A stretch of 64,000 nt of DNA from an uncultured Oscillospiraceae bacterium. Its GTDB lineage: Bacteria > Bacillota > Clostridia > Oscillospirales > Oscillospiraceae. The notes beneath the pieces are model-generated. The model ran no database searches. It was not told the DNA's origin and saw nothing but the letters and a program-made list of their open reading frames with translations. Location of the stretch: NCBI GenBank assembly GCA_947625815.1, contig CANQPU010000006.1, positions 1-64,000 on the forward strand. The letters run 5' to 3'. A program made the position numbers and the translations under genes. Below, one piece after another: positions 25,286 through 33,285 of the stretch. Position 1 is the first letter of the stretch, and each line of letters starts with the position of its first letter.

Positions 25286-26503
25286 TTGTTCAATAGCCTC
25301 ATGAAATATAAGGACATTCTGAAGCACCTGTTTCCGAAGGCCCTGCGGCCCCGCGTGAAGGACATGCTTTTTTTCCGCTGGGTCGCCTCCGTCAGGAGAA
25401 GCCCCGCCCCGGGCGGGGGACTTCCCTGGGGCGTCAACGTATACGGCCTTATCAACGACCCCTGCGGGATCGCCCAGGCGAGCCGCGGCAACCTTCTTGG
25501 CTTTGAAAAAGCCGGTGTGCCCGTGAAGACCTTTGACTGCCGGAGCCTTACCGGCGATGAGGACAGCGGCTACGCCGTCAATTATATACATTTGAACCCC
25601 GACCTGCTGCGGGAGCTGGCGGCCAAAACCTCCGAGGACTTTTGGAGGGACCGCTACAACATCGGCTACTGGGTCTGGGAGCAGGAGAAGCTCCCGAGGA
25701 AATGGATAAGATGCGGGAAGCTTTTTGACGAGCTTTGGACGGCCTCCGAATTTTCGGCGGAGGCGATCAGAAAAGGCGTGAGCGTGCCCACGTATGTCAT
25801 ACCCCACATCGTGGCCCCGGAGTGCGATGAGGAGTGGGACAGAAGGCGCTGGGGCCTGCCGGAGGAGCTTTTCCTGGTGCTCATCGCCTTCGACTGCGAG
25901 AGCGTGCCGGAGCGGAAAAATCCGCTGGGGGCCGTAAGGGCCTTTCTCAGGGCCTTCGGGCCGGAGGAGCCGGTGGGGCTGGTCATCAAGGCGCGGAACA
26001 TGACGCCGGCGGTGGAGCAGGGCATTTTAACGGAGCTTGGGGACAGGAAAAACGTGTTCCTCCTGACCGGCGACTATCCGAAAAACGCCGTGAACAGCCT
26101 TATTCGTGCGTGCGATGTGTATCTGTCCCTGCACCGGGGCGAGGGCTTCGGCCTTGTGATGGCGGAGGCCATGTATCTGGGGACGCCCGTGGTGGCCACC
26201 GACTGGTCGGGGAACAGGGACTTTATGGACAGCGACTCGGCCTGCATGGTGAAAAGCACCGCGGTGCGGCTGAAAAAAAGTTATCCGCCCTTCAAAAAGG
26301 GGAGCCGCTGGGCCCAACCCGACGAGGAGCAGGCCGCCGGATACCTGCGGGCGCTCTTTGACGACAGGGAGCTCCGTGAGCGCCTCGCCGCCAACGCCGC
26401 GGCGCGCGTCAGGGAAGAGCTGAGCGCCGACGCTGTCTCGGCAAGGATCCGGGAGAGAACGGATAAGATAAAAGAAAGCCTTCGGAAAGCGACCAGACCA
26501 TGA
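25286..26503 (+). CDS. Glycosyltransferase family 4 (glycosyl transferase group 1)
   Basis: A 405-aa GT4-like protein. Its N-terminal part (GVNVYGLINDPCGIAQASR) resembles that of transferases in capsule loci. The donor domain has HRGEGFGLVMAEAMYLGTPVVATD near residues 285-308. The start is TTG 25286, with AAGGAGG 7 nt in front. The C-terminal 20 residues are strongly charged. It overlaps manA by an ATGATGA. The acceptor and donor sugars are unknown. Confidence 0.85.
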   Translation: MFNSLMKYKDILKHLFPKALRPRVKDMLFFRWVASVRRSPAPGGGLPWGVNVYGLINDPCGIAQASRGNLLGFEKAGVPVKTFDCRSLTGDEDSGYAVNYIHLNPDLLRELAAKTSEDFWRDRYNIGYWVWEQEKLPRKWIRCGKLFDELWTASEFSAEAIRKGVSVPTYVIPHIVAPECDEEWDRRRWGLPEELFLVLIAFDCESVPERKNPLGAVRAFLRAFGPEEPVGLVIKARNMTPAVEQGILTELGDRKNVFLLTGDYPKNAVNSLIRACDVYLSLHRGEGFGLVMAEAMYLGTPVVATDWSGNRDFMDSDSACMVKSTAVRLKKSYPPFKKGSRWAQPDEEQAAGYLRALFDDRELRERLAANAAARVREELSADAVSARIRERTDKIKESLRKATRP

Positions 26504-27459
26504 TGACATATTCCCCCCTTAAGCTCCGCCCGTGCTATAAGCAATATCTCTGGGGCGGAGAGAGACTGAAAAGAGAATACGGAAAAACCGATGCTCCGAC
26601 AGTCACAGCGGAGAGCTGGGAGTTGGCCTGCCACAGGGACGGCATGAGCGTCATTGACGGCGGGCCACTCGACGGGAAGACCCTCCTTGATCTGGACAGG
26701 ACGGCCTTCTGGGGAACGGACTGTAAGGACGGCGAGTTTCCCATCCTGGTAAAGCTCATTGACGCGGCGAAGGACCTTTCCATACAGGTCCACCCCTCGG
26801 ACAGGACGGCAAAACCGGAGCTTGGCGAGTGCGGCAAGGCGGAGATGTGGTACATCGTGGACTGCGAGCCCCAATCGTTCCTCTACCTTGGCTTTAAGCG
26901 AAGGATAACGCGGGAGGAGCTGATCGGGCGGGCCGCGGACGGCACGATCTGCCAGGTCCTCAACAAGGTTCCGGTCGCCAGGGGCGACGTCTTTTATATA
27001 CTGCCCGGGACCGTACACGCCATCGGCGCGGGAATATTGATCGCGGAGATCCAGCAAAACTCCAACACCACCTTCCGCATTTACGACTATGGCCGCAGGG
27101 ACATAAACGGCCGGCCCCGCCCGCTCCACCTGGACCGGGCCGCGGAGGTGATAAGCTTTGAGCCCATCATCCCCGAGGAGTGCCGGGCCAACAGCGCCGT
27201 GTCCTTCCCGGGCTTTACCATGACGGAAATGTTCTCCTGCCGCCACTTCCGGGCCTACCGGGTGGACGTGCGGGGCGATGTTTCGCTGAGCTGTGACGGG
27301 CGGTCCTTCCAGCACCTTCTGTGCGTGGAGGGCGAGGGGGAGATCGTAGTAAAGGGGAAGAGCTATGGTTTCCACCAAGGCGAATCATACTTTCTCCCGG
27401 CGATGTTGGAAAAATACGTGATCGAGGGCAGCTGTAAAGTTTTGATATCATTGGTTTGA
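26500..27459 (+). CDS. manA: Mannose-6-phosphate isomerase, class I
   Basis: Zinc enzyme converting fructose-6-P to mannose-6-P, the entry step to GDP-mannose. The 319-aa short form is typical of Firmicutes. Seen are PCYKQYLWGG at the N terminus, the metal ligands in IQVHPSD, the ILPGTVHAIGAG loop and the R of TTFRIYDY. Together with the phosphomutase (22471) and manC (35782) it gives a full GDP-mannose route inside the locus. Confidence 0.94.
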   Translation: MMTYSPLKLRPCYKQYLWGGERLKREYGKTDAPTVTAESWELACHRDGMSVIDGGPLDGKTLLDLDRTAFWGTDCKDGEFPILVKLIDAAKDLSIQVHPSDRTAKPELGECGKAEMWYIVDCEPQSFLYLGFKRRITREELIGRAADGTICQVLNKVPVARGDVFYILPGTVHAIGAGILIAEIQQNSNTTFRIYDYGRRDINGRPRPLHLDRAAEVISFEPIIPEECRANSAVSFPGFTMTEMFSCRHFRAYRVDVRGDVSLSCDGRSFQHLLCVEGEGEIVVKGKSYGFHQGESYFLPAMLEKYVIEGSCKVLISLV

Positions 27460-27503
27460 ATTGATGATTGCAGTCGAATCTCTGAAAGGAAAGAAAGGAA
27501 AAA

Positions 27504-30500
27504 ATGATGAAGAAGAAAAACCTTTTTAAATGTTTGGATGGACTTAAGGGAAAAGTGAATAAGCATTTTTTCATCCGTTCAGCGATTTGCCTGATTGTCC
27601 TGGCCATCCTGGCGGTCGCCGCCAATCTTGGGATTTCCGCCATGATTCCCAAAATAATATATGACGGCGTTGATTTGCCTTCCGGAATAGTTGAGAAGGG
27701 GGAAGAACGGAGCGTTTCAGGGGGAAAAGCAGGAGCCCTGACATATGGGCCATATGTAACATTGGGCGCGGGAAAGCATACTGTAAAAGTATATTATAAA
27801 ACGGATACTGATACTAACAAGATATGCAGCTATTCAACATCTGTCGGAACGTTTTATAAGCCCACTACCCTGCCGGCGGATAAGACGGTTTATGAGTTTG
27901 AGCTGTCGTTCGACGCGGAGACAAAAGGGGTAGAGATCAAGATCTCCTATTCCGGGGAAGGGAGCTTATCGGTCGAGAAGATCGAGTTTATTTCCCAGCG
28001 GGACGAGCTTAACGCGGCGAGGAAATGGGTGAACATATCGATCGCGGTTATTTTTGTCGCGCTTATTGTTATGAACCTTTTCTGGGAAGAAATAAAAGGA
28101 AAAATAAAGGCGAAATTCAGTCGGATAAAGAAGCCGAAAGTCGATAAAAAATTTCTTGTCCATACCCTGACTTTTGTAATATGGCTTATTGTTCTTGCGA
28201 TAGGAATCAACGTAGGTATACCTATGTTGAATCCCAAGAAGGTATATGACGGCGTTGATCTGCCCTCCGGGATCGTTGGAGTGGGAGAGCCGCGAAGCGT
28301 CACAGACGGGGAAAAAGGAAGTTTAACTTATGGCCCCTATGTGACATTGGAGAAAGGAAACCATTTAGTAAAAGTCTTTTATAAAACGGATACACAGTCA
28401 AACACCATCAGCTGTTATTCGACATCGGTGGGGACATTTCTGGAGAGGACTTTTTTACCTGAGAACAAAACGCTTTATACGTTCAATCTGTCCTTTGACG
28501 AGGAAACAAATCGCGTAGAGGTCAACATACGGTATTCCGGGAGCGGGAGCCTGTCGGTAAAAAGAATTGAGTTTATTTATCAGCGGGAAGACCTCCTTTT
28601 TACAAAAAATGTGCTGAATTTAATATTGATCGCGCTTGTTTTCGGATATTTTGGATATGCGCTGTCGAGGATCAGGATCAAGCAGCACGATTTGAAAAAA
28701 GAGTATACGTTTACATGGAAGTCGCGGCTGAAAAAAGCGATACCGGTAGCTATGCTGATATCGTTTACCTTCTGCGTTGCGGGGCCGATTGGTATATATT
28801 TGAGCAATATCGATGAATTCTGGTTTTCCTTACAACAAATGCTTCCGGTCCTGCTTGTGACGTTTTTTGTATCCGCGGCGGTGATCGTTGGAGTTTTATC
28901 CCTTTTCCCAGGCAAGATATTTATTCCGACGTTGGCAATTTTCTTTGGAATTGGAGTTGCGCTGTATGCCGAAGGAAACTATCTTGTGCATGATTATGGG
29001 CTGTTAGACGGAAACGAGATCATATGGAATGACTTTTCCCAATGGGCGGCAACCGACACAATAATTTGGCTTGCCATCATATTTGCCGCGTTGTTAATTG
29101 CCCTTTTGTCAATCAGCCTGGCAGACAAAATAATCAAGTACGGATCGATTTTCATCACAGTTGTGCAGGCCGTTGCGCTTGCCATTACAATCGTTACTAC
29201 GCCAGGGGTGGCCGGCAAAACCGATTATTTACTGACGACAAAGAATATGTCAACCGTGTCATCGGGAGATAATATCATTATCTTTTTGCTTGACGCTTTC
29301 GACTCCTCCTTTATGACAGATTTTTTGGAGGAAAATCCCGCTTATAAGGATAGCCTTGAGGGATTTACTTATTATCCCAACACTTCGACCTATGGAACCT
29401 ATACAAGGATTGCCGTACCGTACATTTTATCAGGAGTTGTTGACAGAACTGAAGTATCAAGAGGGAACTATTTGAAGCTGGCATATCAATACGCACCGCT
29501 GTATCAGGCGCTTGATGATCATAACTATGATGCGGGAGTGTATACAGAGACGGATTTTGTCAGCTATACAGACCCCGATAGGGACTTGTCCTCGCTTGTC
29601 ACAAACGTATATGAGGGAGTCCCGCATATTGCCTCTCAAACTGAATTCCTGAAGATTTGGATGGAGCTTACGGGCTTTCGCTATTTGCCCCATATCTTCA
29701 AGGCGAATTTCGCCTTGTACAGCGGCGCTTTTGACGAAATGAAGAGTGGTGAAAACGGCAAAGAAAGTTACAATATGGCAAGTCCCGACAGCTATACCCC
29801 GTTGAAGGAGCCGCTGCAATTCGAGCCGGGGAAAAATGCTTTTCGGTTCTACCATTTTGGAGGGATCCATGCCGCCTCAGTCTATTTAAACAGCAGGGGC
29901 GAAGCGGTTGGAGAACGGCAAACGAATCTAACAGAACACATCAAAGGGCTTTTCTATATCATCAATAATTACGTAAGACAAATGAAGGATGCCGACGTTT
30001 TTGACAACAGCACGATCATCATAATGGCGGATCACGGGATCGCCGAGCCAAAGGGAGTTCCCGGAAATCCGACCTTGATAATAAAACCTCCAAACAGCCA
30101 CGGTGACTTTTCTGTATCAAATGCGCCCATTACTTATGCGGATCTGCTTCCGACCCTGATGGATATTTTGGGAGAGGACGGGTCAAAGTATGGCAGGAGC
30201 ATTTTTGACATTGGTGAGGATGAGCAAAGGACAAGATACTGTTTCAGAAGTTTAGAGTGGGATGGTAAGGCGTGCATTGTGGAGTGTCGAATTGACGGCG
30301 ATGCCAGAGATCTTGACAGTTGGGTCCAAATCGGTCCCGCGCTGGATCAGCTTCCGATCGAGGTGGAGACGGTGGGGGCGTTTGAGGAGAGCAGTCAGAT
30401 CTATACGGTGCTTTTGAGCAATGACGTGACCAGGCACTATCAGCTGACCGAGCGGCCGGGAGATGATCTTCAGGTCGAGCTGACGCTTTACAGTCTGACG

Positions 30501-30692
30501 GACCAGGCCTCGCACATGATCGCCTACGCCGACGGCGTGGAGGTGTTCAACGGCTCGGTGGATCCGAGTGGGAACGTGTCCTTTGCGCTTCCGGAAAGTG
30601 TGTTTGCGGACGACGTGGTGGAGCTGCATTTCGAGTTCCCGGAGGAGTCGGGAAAGGCTGCGAATCTTATCGCTTTGCGCTTTGAGGCGTAA
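27504..30692 (+). CDS. Large membrane sulfatase-superfamily protein with duplicated ectodomain
   Basis: A 1062-aa membrane protein. Residues 24-197 (one helix, an about 110-residue beta-rich module, one helix) are repeated at 218-388 with a constant offset of 195: YDGVDLPSGIV at 53 and 248, YGPYVTL at 81 and 276. Five or six helices follow (about 405-560), then an alkaline-phosphatase/sulfatase domain (about 585-900). That domain has NIIIFLLDAFDSSF, a candidate nucleophile threonine in TSTYGTYTR, and the metal motif MADHG. Such enzymes transfer phospho-groups to, or hydrolyse, surface polymers outside the cell. DNA is AT-rich up to about 30330, then GC-rich to the stop. The substrate is unknown. 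Confidence 0.78.
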   Translation: MMKKKNLFKCLDGLKGKVNKHFFIRSAICLIVLAILAVAANLGISAMIPKIIYDGVDLPSGIVEKGEERSVSGGKAGALTYGPYVTLGAGKHTVKVYYKTDTDTNKICSYSTSVGTFYKPTTLPADKTVYEFELSFDAETKGVEIKISYSGEGSLSVEKIEFISQRDELNAARKWVNISIAVIFVALIVMNLFWEEIKGKIKAKFSRIKKPKVDKKFLVHTLTFVIWLIVLAIGINVGIPMLNPKKVYDGVDLPSGIVGVGEPRSVTDGEKGSLTYGPYVTLEKGNHLVKVFYKTDTQSNTISCYSTSVGTFLERTFLPENKTLYTFNLSFDEETNRVEVNIRYSGSGSLSVKRIEFIYQREDLLFTKNVLNLILIALVFGYFGYALSRIRIKQHDLKKEYTFTWKSRLKKAIPVAMLISFTFCVAGPIGIYLSNIDEFWFSLQQMLPVLLVTFFVSAAVIVGVLSLFPGKIFIPTLAIFFGIGVALYAEGNYLVHDYGLLDGNEIIWNDFSQWAATDTIIWLAIIFAALLIALLSISLADKIIKYGSIFITVVQAVALAITIVTTPGVAGKTDYLLTTKNMSTVSSGDNIIIFLLDAFDSSFMTDFLEENPAYKDSLEGFTYYPNTSTYGTYTRIAVPYILSGVVDRTEVSRGNYLKLAYQYAPLYQALDDHNYDAGVYTETDFVSYTDPDRDLSSLVTNVYEGVPHIASQTEFLKIWMELTGFRYLPHIFKANFALYSGAFDEMKSGENGKESYNMASPDSYTPLKEPLQFEPGKNAFRFYHFGGIHAASVYLNSRGEAVGERQTNLTEHIKGLFYIINNYVRQMKDADVFDNSTIIIMADHGIAEPKGVPGNPTLIIKPPNSHGDFSVSNAPITYADLLPTLMDILGEDGSKYGRSIFDIGEDEQRTRYCFRSLEWDGKACIVECRIDGDARDLDSWVQIGPALDQLPIEVETVGAFEESSQIYTVLLSNDVTRHYQLTERPGDDLQVELTLYSLTDQASHMIAYADGVEVFNGSVDPSGNVSFALPESVFADDVVELHFEFPEESGKAANLIALRFEA

Positions 30693-30728
30693 CAGAAAAT
30701 AAACATATTTAGACAGTTGGTGATACCT

Positions 30729-32597
30729 ATGCTAAATAGCATCAGCGCGCCCCTGAGCTGGCTGATCGGCGTGCTTTATACCTGGCTTCATGATTACGCG
30801 CTTGCCATCATCGCGTTTACCCTTTTGACCAAGATCATCCTTCTACCCGTCTCCCTGTGGGCCCAGCGGAACAGCATCAAGATGGTGGAGCTGACGCCCG
30901 AGCTTAATCGGCTGAAGATCGACCGGTACGGGGACAAGGACGCCATCGCGGAGGGGACGCAGGAGCTGTACAAGAAGCGGGGGTATCACCCGCTGGTGAG
31001 CCTGGTGCCCATGTTCATCCAGCTGGCGCTGCTCTTCGGCGTGATCGGGGCGGTCAGGAAACTTTTGGAAGGGACAGACAGCGGGCTGTCTGTGTATCCC
31101 TCCCAGCAGGGAGGGATAATACTCCTTATGCCACTGGCGGCGGGGCTTTCCGCCCTGCTGCTGGGGCTGGCCCAGAACCGCCTGAATCCCCTCCAGCGGG
31201 AGCAGCCTCCGGCGGCCCAGTGGTCCACCAACGGCCTTTCCATTGCCATCTCCCTCATTCTGGGGGCCTTCGTCCCCGTGGGCGTGGGCATCTACTGGAT
31301 CGCCAGCAACCTTTTCTCCATCCTCCAGCAGCTCCTGCTGAACGCGATCATGCCGGCCAAAAAATACGTGGACTACGCGGCCTTAGAGGCGAGCCGCCGG
31401 GAGCTGGCCCAGATCGAGGGGCTGTCCGCGGGGATCTCCAAGGAGGACAAGCGCCGGGAGAAGGCGGACTACAAGCGGTTTTTCTCCGTGGCCAACAAGC
31501 ACCTGGTGTTCTACTCCGAAAAGAGCGGGTTCTACAAGTATTTCCAGGATGTGATCGAGTATCTGCTGGCCCACTCCAACGTCATCATCCACTATGTCAC
31601 CAGCGATCCCAAGGACCAGATCTTTGAGCTGGCCAAGACCCAGCCCCACATCCGCCCCTATTACATCGGCGAAAAGCGCCTCATCACCCTGATGATGAAG
31701 ATGGACGCCGACATGGTGGTCATGACCATGCCGGACCTGGAGAATTTCCACATCAAGAGGAGCTATGTGAGGAAAGACGTGGAGTATGTGTTCATGTTCC
31801 ACGGCCCGCTTAGTATGCACATGGCGATGCGAAAGGGCTGCGTAGACCATTTTGACACAATATTCAGCGTTGGTCCCCACACGACCCGGGAGGTCAGAAA
31901 AATCGAGGAGATATACGAGCTGCCGCAAAAATCGATCGTGGAATGCGGCTACTGTGCCCTCGAGCATATGAGAAAAAGCTATTTGGAATTTCCTAAAAAA
32001 GACAACGATTCTGAGGTAAACGTACTTATTGCTCCCTCGTGGCAGGCGGGAAATATCATGGAAAAGGATATCGTTGGAATTCTTGACTCCCTGTCAGATG
32101 AGAATTTCACCGTCACCGTGCGGCCGCATCCGCAATACTTGAAGCTGTATCCTCAGAATATCACCAAATTAGAGCAGCAGTACAAAGAGCGTGACAATAT
32201 CCGCTTCCAGACGGACTTTTCCGACGACAGCACGCTGTTCAATGCCGATGTACTTATCAGCGACTGGTCCGGCATAGCATATGAATTTGCCTTTGCGACA
32301 GAGAAACCGGTGCTCTTTATCGACACCCCCATGAAGGTGATGAATCCGGAGTATTCGAGGCTTGGGATAACGCCGTTGGAGATAACCCTCCGCAATGAGG
32401 TGGGGAAGAGCCTTGGCGAGGAGGAGCTGTCAAAGGCGGGTCAGGCGGTAAGGGAGCTCATAGACGACCGCGGATATTATGCCCAGAAAAGCAAAGCTCT
32501 CCGGGAGCAGTATTTCTATAATTTTGGCAGAAGCGGCGAAGTGGGAGCGAAATATATCCTCCACAGTCTGCAAAAGAAAAAGGAGAATGAGGCATGA
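30729..32597 (+). CDS. YidC/Oxa1 insertase domain fused to TagF-like CDP-glycerol transferase
   Basis: A 622-aa fusion. Residues 1-210 match a YidC/SpoIIIJ core: the first helix (22-42) with FTLLTKIILLPVSLWAQR, a charged cytoplasmic hairpin, LYKKRGYHPLVSLVPMFIQ at 80-98 and three more helices. Residues 255-610 match the CDP-glycerol:polyglycerophosphate transferase family, with MFHGP (H358), RPHPQ (465-469) and SDWSGIAYEFAF near 505. TagF-type enzymes polymerise glycerol- or ribitol-phosphate on lipid-linked acceptors. ATG 30729 is chosen because GGTGAT precedes it; TTG 30717 is also in frame. Composition shifts to lower GC near 31800, inside the transferase half. Confidence 0.88.
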   Translation: MLNSISAPLSWLIGVLYTWLHDYALAIIAFTLLTKIILLPVSLWAQRNSIKMVELTPELNRLKIDRYGDKDAIAEGTQELYKKRGYHPLVSLVPMFIQLALLFGVIGAVRKLLEGTDSGLSVYPSQQGGIILLMPLAAGLSALLLGLAQNRLNPLQREQPPAAQWSTNGLSIAISLILGAFVPVGVGIYWIASNLFSILQQLLLNAIMPAKKYVDYAALEASRRELAQIEGLSAGISKEDKRREKADYKRFFSVANKHLVFYSEKSGFYKYFQDVIEYLLAHSNVIIHYVTSDPKDQIFELAKTQPHIRPYYIGEKRLITLMMKMDADMVVMTMPDLENFHIKRSYVRKDVEYVFMFHGPLSMHMAMRKGCVDHFDTIFSVGPHTTREVRKIEEIYELPQKSIVECGYCALEHMRKSYLEFPKKDNDSEVNVLIAPSWQAGNIMEKDIVGILDSLSDENFTVTVRPHPQYLKLYPQNITKLEQQYKERDNIRFQTDFSDDSTLFNADVLISDWSGIAYEFAFATEKPVLFIDTPMKVMNPEYSRLGITPLEITLRNEVGKSLGEEELSKAGQAVRELIDDRGYYAQKSKALREQYFYNFGRSGEVGAKYILHSLQKKKENEA

Positions 32598-33283
32598 AGG
32601 CTGTTATATTGGCCGCCGGCGAGGGAAAGCGCCTGAAGGAGCTGACAAAGGGCGCTCCGAAATGTATGATCACGCTGGCCGGGGAGACGCTTCTGGATCG
32701 CGAGATCCATATGCTGAAGGATCTGGGCTTTTCCGGTGAGGATATATTTGTTGTAAGCGGGTATAGGCACGAGTGCCTTGAGAACTGCGGCGCGGAGGTC
32801 ATTTTCAATTCCGAATATAAGAGTACAGATAATGCCTATTCCCTCGGCTTGGCTTTGCGAAGAATAGGGACGGACGATGACGTTATCGTTATGGATTCGG
32901 ACCTCATCTTTGAACGGTCTGTGCTGGAAATGGCGGTTAACAGCGAAAAAAGAAACCTGGTGCTCAGTAAAAAATCCGAGGATCTATCGGAGAGCACGGG
33001 AATCGCCACGAAAGCTGATGGGACTGTGGAGGCAATAGGAAAACAGTATTCAAATACGGGGTTTGTTTATATAAGCATCTTCAAATTCGGCAAAGAGGTG
33101 ACGCGGGAATTTACCGAGGCGCTGATGGAGCCGCGCTCTGTAAAGACCTGGTACACGCTCGCGCTGACAAAGGTCATGCAGAAATACCCATTTTATAATC
33201 TGCCGGTGCCCGGCTTGTGGCACGAAATAGATTTCCCGGAGGATTACCGGGAAGCAAAGGAAATTTTTGAGACGGGGGAGTGA
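32594..33283 (+). CDS. Nucleotidyltransferase of the phosphocholine cytidylyltransferase type
   Basis: A 229-aa single-domain NTP transferase. It has AVILAAGEGKRLKELTKGAPKCM (pyrophosphorylase loop plus the lysine of the K-P/C motif), NSEYKSTDNAYSL and the metal-binding DSD near residue 103. The family joins CMP to small phosphates such as phosphocholine, aminoethylphosphonate or phosphoglutamine. It overlaps the YidC-TagF gene by 4 bp and is a clear paralogue of the first domain of the next protein. The activated CDP compound is probably the donor for the TagF half. The substrate is unknown. Confidence 0.85.
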   Translation: MKAVILAAGEGKRLKELTKGAPKCMITLAGETLLDREIHMLKDLGFSGEDIFVVSGYRHECLENCGAEVIFNSEYKSTDNAYSLGLALRRIGTDDDVIVMDSDLIFERSVLEMAVNSEKRNLVLSKKSEDLSESTGIATKADGTVEAIGKQYSNTGFVYISIFKFGKEVTREFTEALMEPRSVKTWYTLALTKVMQKYPFYNLPVPGLWHEIDFPEDYREAKEIFETGE

Positions 33284-33285
33284 CT

